A stretch of DNA of 26,042 bases from CAZPLZ01 sp964587525 (GTDB lineage Bacteria; Oederibacteriota; CAKKQC01): assembly GCA_964587525.1 (NCBI GenBank), contig CAZPLZ010000018.1, positions 1 through 26,042 on the forward strand, written 5' to 3'. Made by a program: the position numbers and the translations under genes. The notes below the pieces were generated by a model, which made no database searches, was not told the origin of the DNA, and worked only from the letters and a program-made list of their open reading frames with translations. Every line of letters starts with the position of its first letter. Positions within the stretch are counted from its first letter, which is position 1. This document shows positions 20,939 through 26,042 of the stretch, piece by piece.

Positions 20939-21982
20939 GTGAAACAGCTCAGCATTGGGGTGATTGGAATCGGGTTCGGCCAGCACGTGCACATCCCGGC
21001 CTTTCGCGCGCATCAAGATTGTGAAGTTACAGCCGTGAGTGCCAGTCAATACGACCGGGCGTCGGGCGTTGCTTCCCGCCTCGGGGTCCCGCTGGCCTTT
21101 GGTGACTGGCGTGAGATGGTCGCTGACCCACGTATTGACGCCATCACGATTGCCGTACCGCCGCGCTTGAATGCAGAGATCGCTGTGGCAGCCCTCGCAC
21201 GCGGCAAAGCGGTGTTTTGTGAGAAACCGTTGGCCGTTTCTGAAGAGGCAGCGGAAGAAATGGTGGCCGCCGCCGACCGGGCAGGCGTCGCCAACATGGT
21301 GGATTTTGAATTCACCGAGATCGAACCGTGGAGGCAGGCAAAATTGATCTTGGATCAGGGTGGCATCGGAAGCCTGCGCCATGTCGCCGTGTCCTGGAAC
21401 GTGGAGACCTATTCGAACAGGAAAGGGCTGCTATCCTGGAAGACCAGTTTCGAGGAGGGGGGAGGAACCTTATACCTTTTTGTCTCTCACGTGTTCTATT
21501 ATCTCGAGTGGTTTCTCGGACGAATCGCCAGGCTTTCGGCCAGCATGTTCAAGGCTCCCAGCGATCGGAGAACCGCAGACACAGTTGCCATGCTGTGCGC
21601 CGAATGCTCCTCAGGGGTGGTCGCATCGCTTTCCATCAGCAGTCATGCATTTCTTGGCTATGGACATCGCGTGGAGTTTTTTGGGGATGAGGGAACGTTG
21701 GTCTTGGAGAACCCCACTCACGATTACGTCTCCGGTTTTCGGCTGCTCCACGGGACACGCGCGGGCAATCGTCTCGAGGTGGTCAGCCAAGTCCAAGAAC
21801 AAGCCTCTCCTTTAGATGGACGGATTCCCGCCGTGGCGCGGCTCGTGGAGCGCTTCGTCCATTGGATCAGGGTCAGTGAATCCTGTAGCCCAAATTTTCG
21901 AGACGGGTTGCGGGTCCAGAGGCTACTGGGGGCGGCACGGAAATCCCACGAGCTCAAGAGCTGGGTCGGTGGCCTCGGATGA
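20939..21982 (+). CDS. Gfo/Idh/MocA-family NAD(P)-dependent oxidoreductase
   Basis: 347 residues from GTG at 20939 (GTG at 20936 equally possible; no Shine-Dalgarno sequence decides, and an ATG at 20916 is in another frame). Rossmann loop IGVIGIGFGQHVHIPAF, then DWREMVADPRIDAITIAVPP, the catalytic EKP at about 95-97 (VFCEKPLAVSEEAA) and GGGTLYLFVSHVFYYLEWFLG with the conserved His184. Family members oxidise or reduce sugar hydroxyls; next to a WecC-like enzyme the WlbA/WbpB type (3-dehydrogenation of UDP-N-acetyl-glucosaminuronate) is the natural comparison. However, no WlbC/WbpE-type aminotransferase is visible nearby, so a keto-sugar for another modification is possible. Lies 19 bp after the dehydrogenase stop. 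Confidence 0.85.
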   Translation: MKQLSIGVIGIGFGQHVHIPAFRAHQDCEVTAVSASQYDRASGVASRLGVPLAFGDWREMVADPRIDAITIAVPPRLNAEIAVAALARGKAVFCEKPLAVSEEAAEEMVAAADRAGVANMVDFEFTEIEPWRQAKLILDQGGIGSLRHVAVSWNVETYSNRKGLLSWKTSFEEGGGTLYLFVSHVFYYLEWFLGRIARLSASMFKAPSDRRTADTVAMLCAECSSGVVASLSISSHAFLGYGHRVEFFGDEGTLVLENPTHDYVSGFRLLHGTRAGNRLEVVSQVQEQASPLDGRIPAVARLVERFVHWIRVSESCSPNFRDGLRVQRLLGAARKSHELKSWVGGLG

Positions 21983-22005
21983 GCCTTCATAGCGAGGACT
22001 AAGAT

Positions 22006-23019
22006 ATGTCAGCGAAAGCGTATCTCGTCACCGGGGGCTCTGGGTTCATCGGGTCGGCGTTGGTGCGACGTTTCATCCGGGATGGCTATCGCGTCCGCGT
22101 GCTGGACAACCAGTCAAGAGGATCAGCTTCTCGTTTGGCGGATGTGGCTAGCGATCTCGAATTTGTTCAAGCCGATATCAGGGACGCCGAAGCCGTCCAG
22201 CGAGCGACGCGCGGCATGGATGGCGTCTGCCACCTGGCATTCGTGAACGGGACTGAGTATTTTTATACACAGCCGGACTTTGTTCTTGATGTGGGTGTCA
22301 AGGGGATCGTTAATGTCCTTGACGCGTGTCGCCAAGAGGGGGTGGGTGAATTGGTCTTGGCGTCGAGTTCAGAGGTCTACCAGACCCCTCCGAGGATACC
22401 AACGGACGAAACAGTTCCCCTGTCTATTCCTGATCCATGGAACCCGCGGTATTCCTACGCGGCAGGCAAGATCATCAGCGAGATCATGGCGATCAACTAC
22501 GGGCGAATGCACATGAAGCGCGTGTTGCTCTTTCGACCGCACAACGTGTTTGGCCCGGATATGGGCTGGGAGCATGTGATCCCGCAATTCGTGCTACGGA
22601 TGAAGGAGCTTTGCCATAAGGCCACCAATCATCCGATACAATTTTCGATACAGGGAACTGGGAAAGAGACACGATCGTTTGTCTTTATTGATGATCTGAT
22701 CGACGGGTTGATGCTGGTCATCGAGCGGGGGATGCACCTCGGACTGTACCACGTCGGAACGACGGAGGAGATCGCGATCGAAGACGTCGCTCGCCTGGTC
22801 GGGAACTACTTTGGCCGGCAGGTCGAGGTCATTCCGGGCAGGCCAGCGCCAGGGGGAACGCCCCGGCGGTGTCCCGATATTTCGAAGCTTGCGGCCCTGG
22901 GATATCAACCGAAGTATTCGTTCCAAGCTGGGCTTTCCATCGTCGCCAAGTGGTATGTCGAGAACGCCCATCGAGCCCCCGAGAGGGTCAAGCACCAGGT
23001 CACCAGCTTCAGTGAGTAG
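22006..23019 (+). CDS. NAD-dependent epimerase/dehydratase (extended SDR, nucleotide-sugar type)
   Basis: 337 residues. VTGGSGFIGSALV gives the GxxGxxG nucleotide loop (10-16); Asp34 in VLDNQSRG implies NAD(H); the catalytic set is Ser122 (SSSEVYQTP) with Tyr151-x3-Lys155 (YSYAAGKII); RPHNVFGPDMGWEHVIPQF and SFVFIDDLIDGLML are typical of UDP-glucose 4-epimerase and 4,6-dehydratase relatives. Whether it epimerises or dehydrates is undecided, and the Asp/Glu pair expected next to the active-site Ser/Thr of 4,6-dehydratases is not evident (SSSE is read instead), which favours epimerase. GAGG 8 nt upstream supports the ATG. The last 8 bp overlap the methyltransferase start. Confidence 0.88.
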   Translation: MSAKAYLVTGGSGFIGSALVRRFIRDGYRVRVLDNQSRGSASRLADVASDLEFVQADIRDAEAVQRATRGMDGVCHLAFVNGTEYFYTQPDFVLDVGVKGIVNVLDACRQEGVGELVLASSSEVYQTPPRIPTDETVPLSIPDPWNPRYSYAAGKIISEIMAINYGRMHMKRVLLFRPHNVFGPDMGWEHVIPQFVLRMKELCHKATNHPIQFSIQGTGKETRSFVFIDDLIDGLMLVIERGMHLGLYHVGTTEEIAIEDVARLVGNYFGRQVEVIPGRPAPGGTPRRCPDISKLAALGYQPKYSFQAGLSIVAKWYVENAHRAPERVKHQVTSFSE

Positions 23020-24289
23020 GACTAAACTTAAACTCGCAGCCGGGACCAAATCCAGCGTGGTGGTGGAGCGCTGCCAGATCTGTGAGAATTCCGACCTCGT
23101 GCCGATCTTATTTCTGGGGTATTTGCCGCCCGTGAACCAAATGCGGAAGGTTGGCGAGCCCCCCCATGAGCAACCTGCCTATCCGGCACAGTGGCTTTAT
23201 TGCCGGCGCTGTCAATTGGTGCAAATCGGCCTGGTCATCGATCCAGAGATCCTGTTCCCTCCGGAGTATCCGTACACCAGCGGAACGACCAAGATCTTGC
23301 GCGACAACTTCGCGGAACTGTACCGGGAGTGCCGGACCATGGTGCCCTTGGACTCCAAAGACCTGATCGTGGATGTGGGATCGAATGACGGCACCCTGCT
23401 CGGCAACTTCCAGAACGGTGGCCACCGGGTGCAGGGCATTGAGCCGACCCACATGGGAAACTTGGCCAATGCGCGGGGCATTCCTACCCTCATGGCTTTT
23501 TTTGGACGTGAGGCGGCAGACAAGGTGAGATCAGAGCAGGGACCGGCCAAAGTGGTGACGGCGACGAATGTGTTTGCGCACATGGAGAATATTCACGAGG
23601 TGGTGGAGAACCTCCTTTTATTGCTGAGTGACGATGGGGTCTTCATCTCGGAGTCGCATTATCTGTTCAGCCTGGTTGAAACTCTTCAGTACGACACCAT
23701 TTATCACGAGCATCTGCGCTACTACTCGTTGCACAGCCTCAAGTATTTACTCACGATGCATGGGCTGGAGGTGATTCACGCGAAACGCATTCCCACCCAT
23801 GGAGGGTCGATCCGTGTGTATGCCGCTCGGGGTGGCCGGTATCCAGCGAGGCCGTCCGTTGCCGCCATGCTGGATGAGGAGACGCGCGCAGGACTGACCG
23901 TCGAATCGATGCAAGCGTTCAAGTCGAGAGTGGCCATGTCAAAACTTCTCTTGCACGCGCTTCTGCTTGGGATCAAAAACAACGGTCAACGAATCTATGC
24001 CATTGGTGCTCCCTCCCGCGCGAGCACGCTGATCAACTACGTGGGGCTGGACGATAGCCTGCTGGAGTGTGTGCTTGAAGTCAAGGGATCGTACAAAATC
24101 GGGAACTACATGCCGGGGACTTTAATTCCCGTGTTAGAGGAGTCTCGATTGTTCGAGGATCAGCCGGACTACGCGCTGCTCCTCTCTTGGCACATTGCCG
24201 ATGAACTGATCCCGAAGCTTACCCAGAAAGGGTACCAGGGGAAGTTCATCGTTCCCTTGCCGGCACCGCGAGTCGTGGACGGGCGGTGA
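23012..24289 (+). CDS. Sugar C-methyltransferase, TylC3/NovU-like (zinc N-domain, SAM domain, C-terminal domain)
   Basis: 425 residues from GTG at 23012, which overlaps the epimerase stop by 8 bp; the frame is open further upstream but only within the epimerase gene. The zinc-binding N-domain has Cys21-x2-Cys24 and Cys64-x2-Cys67 (RCQICE, YCRRCQL). SAM motif I is DVGSNDGT (121-128). ESHYLFSLVETLQYDTIYHEHLRYYSL (about 214-240) carries the Tyr/His/Glu catalytic cluster of this group. The C-terminal domain contains GAPSRASTLINYVGLD (about 332-347). Relatives methylate a carbon next to a keto group of an NDP-keto-hexose, giving branched-chain sugars. The presence of such an enzyme implies that a keto-sugar intermediate is made by its neighbours. 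Confidence 0.88.
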   Translation: MSRTKLKLAAGTKSSVVVERCQICENSDLVPILFLGYLPPVNQMRKVGEPPHEQPAYPAQWLYCRRCQLVQIGLVIDPEILFPPEYPYTSGTTKILRDNFAELYRECRTMVPLDSKDLIVDVGSNDGTLLGNFQNGGHRVQGIEPTHMGNLANARGIPTLMAFFGREAADKVRSEQGPAKVVTATNVFAHMENIHEVVENLLLLLSDDGVFISESHYLFSLVETLQYDTIYHEHLRYYSLHSLKYLLTMHGLEVIHAKRIPTHGGSIRVYAARGGRYPARPSVAAMLDEETRAGLTVESMQAFKSRVAMSKLLLHALLLGIKNNGQRIYAIGAPSRASTLINYVGLDDSLLECVLEVKGSYKIGNYMPGTLIPVLEESRLFEDQPDYALLLSWHIADELIPKLTQKGYQGKFIVPLPAPRVVDGR

Positions 24290-24302
24290 AGCCTCGCACC
24301 CG

Positions 24303-25037
24303 GTGAACGCCCTCGATATCATCATCCCGGTCTACAACGAGGGTGGAAAAATCGTGGAGGTCCTGGAAGCCCTCCGTCATGCGGTGAAAACTCCCTTTCG
24401 GGTCCTGATTGGCTATGACCACTCAAACGACACCACCTTGGAAGCTCTCAGGTCCTATGAAAGCGGTTCACTGGAGATCACGCTCATCAAGAACCGCCGG
24501 CGCGGAGCCCATGGGGCGGTTCTGACGGCATTTGAGGTGAGCACGGCGCCAGCGGTGCTCGTCTTTCCAGCCGATGACACCTTTAACGCGGGGATCGTTG
24601 ATTCCCTGGTGGAGCGACTTCAGGGCGGGTGTGACATTGTTGTTCCAAGCCGCTTCATACCTGGCGGGCGCATGGAGGGTGCCCCTTGGTTCAAGACGGT
24701 GCTCGTGCGCGCCGCTTCGTTTACCCTGTATCATGGTGCGCGTTTGCCGGTGCATGACGCGACGAACGGTTTCCGCCTCTTTTCTCGCCGGGTGATCGAT
24801 TCCGTCAAGATAGAATCGTCACTGGGGTTCACCTTCAGTCTTGAACTGATGGTCAAGTGCCACCGACTGGGTTGGAACATTGAAGAAGTCCCGGCTTCCT
24901 GGTTTGAACGAACCAGCGGGCAGAGCCGTTTCAGAGCGCTGAAGTGGCTCCCAGCGTACCTTAGGTGGTACGCGTATGCGTTTGCCACAACCTATCTGCG
25001 GCGAGGTCCCGAGACAGTATTCATCAAGAGCCATTGA
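24303..25037 (+). CDS. Family 2 glycosyltransferase (DPM1-like)
   Basis: 244 residues with a GTG start at 24303. GT-A motifs: DIIIPVYNEGGKI near the N-terminus, YDHSNDTT, VFPADDTFN with the metal-binding Asp-Asp (91-92), RFIPGGRME (117-125), and TNGFRLFSRR (154-163) with the acceptor-side WFERTSGQSRFR. There is no membrane helix of its own in the 244 residues apart from a mildly hydrophobic AYLRWYAYAFATTYL tail. It most resembles enzymes that transfer a sugar to polyprenyl phosphate. That fits the large GT-C-like membrane proteins nearby, which need lipid-linked sugar donors. It is the last gene of the rightward cluster, 13 bp after the methyltransferase, and stops 8 bp before the convergent TPR gene. 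Confidence 0.87.
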   Translation: MNALDIIIPVYNEGGKIVEVLEALRHAVKTPFRVLIGYDHSNDTTLEALRSYESGSLEITLIKNRRRGAHGAVLTAFEVSTAPAVLVFPADDTFNAGIVDSLVERLQGGCDIVVPSRFIPGGRMEGAPWFKTVLVRAASFTLYHGARLPVHDATNGFRLFSRRVIDSVKIESSLGFTFSLELMVKCHRLGWNIEEVPASWFERTSGQSRFRALKWLPAYLRWYAYAFATTYLRRGPETVFIKSH

Positions 25038-25045
25038 GGAATTTG

Positions 25046-26042
25046 TCAGGGCGTGCCAGTGCCGAACGTCCGGCGCTGTAACCGGTCTCCCAACTCCTTC
25101 CACCGTTTCGCCATCGGAATCTCGGGGGCCGTCCGATACGCCTCGCCGAAATACTCAGCGGCCTGGCCATCATGCCCCCTAGCCAGCTCGTACTCGCCGT
25201 GCAGTCCTAAAATCATGGCCAGCGTGGTCCGGCGCGAATCCTTCTGTTCCTGAATGGCGTCCGCGGGAATCTGGCCCAGCACCTTCCGCGCCTTGTGGAG
25301 CAAGGCTTCTCCCTCCTTCAGGCGGCGCACGCCCAAGAACTTGATCGCCTTTGTGGCCCAGAGCGCCGACTGGTTCAGCAGGATGAGGCTGCGCTGATGG
25401 GGATACCGCGGCAGCGCGTCCTGAAGCACCCGTTCAGCCAGCTCAAGCTGGCCGACCTGGACGGCGGCGGCGGCGTACTCGGGGAGGTTCATGCTGTCCA
25501 TCACGCCCGCTTCGCCGAACCGCTTTAGGCACTTGTACGCGTTTGAAAAATCCTTCAGGGACAGATAGACGTGCCCCGCCATGTTCCAGGCGTGGGCCAC
25601 GTCCGGAAGGAGTTTCAACAGTGCCTGGGACTCCTCGATTGCCTCCTGCGGCCGGCCGGTCTTCATGAGGATGCTCACTCGCGCGTACACCGGCTCAGCC
25701 CCTGGCGTGAACCACACCTCGGCCGCCGGGGTTTTCAACGGCTGCGGGAGGATCCGGAACACGTAAAAACCTCCGTTTGCGTAGTCACAGTTCACCGGCC
25801 GTAAAAACGGTGTCCGATACCGCTTCAGAAATTCTACGTACATCCTCAAGCTCCGTTTGTCCCAGGGGAACACGCGATAACGGATCTTAAGCCATTCGGC
25901 GCTCGGGAAGTTGTACATCAAGATGTCAGCGCCAAGCTGCTTGAACTTCTTGCGCAGTTCTACTGGATTGTGCGAGGCCTTGGCCAGCTTCCAGATCAGC
26001 GGGGTTTCCCCCAGCGCACCGCCGTACAGCAGCCGGGCTGGA
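25046..26042 (-). CDS. C-terminal part of a membrane glycosyltransferase-like protein with TPRs (5' end beyond window)
   Basis: The frame stays open to the right edge (about 331 residues seen), so the start lies outside; a TTG at 25921 is not a real start. The visible N-terminal part, ARLLYGGALGETPLIWKLAK, then LRKKFKQLGADILMYNFPSAEWLK, lines up with the soluble C-terminal domain of the genes at 14050 and 16425 (VGE/GE.RG..., RLKQ.G..H.FFN). TPR-like helices follow: SILMKTGRPQEAIEESQALLKLLP, MAGHVYLSLKDFSNAYKCLKRF, AVQVGQLELAERVLQDALPRYP, MILGLHGEYELARGHDGQAAEYFGEAYRTAP. I infer a third member of the membrane GT-like family, closer in layout to 16425 because it too is TPR-tailed. It converges on the GT2 gene with 8 bp between stops. 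Confidence 0.7.
   Translation of the reverse strand, partial: PARLLYGGALGETPLIWKLAKASHNPVELRKKFKQLGADILMYNFPSAEWLKIRYRVFPWDKRSLRMYVEFLKRYRTPFLRPVNCDYANGGFYVFRILPQPLKTPAAEVWFTPGAEPVYARVSILMKTGRPQEAIEESQALLKLLPDVAHAWNMAGHVYLSLKDFSNAYKCLKRFGEAGVMDSMNLPEYAAAAVQVGQLELAERVLQDALPRYPHQRSLILLNQSALWATKAIKFLGVRRLKEGEALLHKARKVLGQIPADAIQEQKDSRRTTLAMILGLHGEYELARGHDGQAAEYFGEAYRTAPEIPMAKRWKELGDRLQRRTFGTGTP

Noticed and set aside
22811..23011. Upstream start for the methyltransferase
   Set aside because: The extension is entirely inside the epimerase gene and reads as Arg/Ser/Pro-rich shadow sequence before the zinc-binding domain.
25919..25921. TTG as the start of the right-edge TPR gene
   Set aside because: The frame continues upstream to the window edge with family-like residues, so the true start lies outside.
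1..26042. CRISPR arrays, tRNA or rRNA genes, insertion sequences, attachment sites
   Set aside because: I saw no regularly spaced direct repeats, no cloverleaf with a CCA end, no transposase motifs and no terminal repeats with target duplications. Weak tRNAs could be missed by eye.

Overview
This is a GC-rich bacterial chromosomal window with no rRNA, tRNA, CRISPR, IS element or phage gene visible. The lineage cannot be fixed from sequence alone. A large signal-peptide protein ends in a FlgD-type Ig domain and is followed by a PorV/PorQ-type outer-membrane barrel, which suggests a Gram-negative lineage such as the FCB group, Elusimicrobiota, Omnitrophota or a related uncultured phylum. This is inference.

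Left part (1-8.7 kb). The left edge carries the first 54 codons of a leftward multi-pass membrane protein. Divergent from it is a two-gene unit: a 12-blade Kelch protein with Ig, FN3 and FlgD-like domains, then a PorV/PorQ-like barrel whose start overlaps the Kelch stop. This unit converges, with a 41-bp coding overlap, on a leftward pair: a secreted clan GH-A glycoside hydrolase and a 12-helix MFS transporter. A shared CCCTCTCCCC-type palindrome lies inside the barrel gene's signal-peptide codons and again upstream of the MFS gene.

Middle (8.5-14 kb). A leftward series holds an M24 (Xaa-Pro type) peptidase, a YprB-like RNase H-fold nuclease, two YbjQ/UPF0145 proteins (one cytosolic, one membrane-anchored), an M48 metallopeptidase with one membrane helix, and a 40-residue single-helix protein. 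The M24 gene diverges from hisG through 47 bp in which two extended -10 promoters interleave. hisG converges on aroD, and aroD diverges across a 16-bp perfect palindrome from a 35-residue basic ORF.

Right part (14-26 kb). Two overlapping rightward genes encode large paralogous membrane proteins of the lipid-linked-sugar glycosyltransferase (GT-C-like) type, the second ending in TPRs. They are followed by a tightly packed rightward sugar cluster: a NUDIX hydrolase, a WecC-like nucleotide-sugar dehydrogenase, a Gfo/Idh/MocA oxidoreductase, an NAD-dependent epimerase/dehydratase, a TylC3-type sugar C-methyltransferase and a GT2 glycosyltransferase. The window ends in a leftward gene, cut at its 5' end, whose C-terminus resembles the TPR-tailed membrane paralogue.

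Together the right-hand genes look like a surface-glycan module making and transferring a modified, probably branched, uronic-acid-type sugar. The left-hand genes are cell-envelope and secreted functions. The most distinctive points are the whole-propeller duplication in the Kelch protein, the interleaved and apparently leaderless promoter pair, the YbjQ-YbjQ-M48-small-membrane-protein block, and the recurring membrane/TPR paralogues around the sugar cluster.
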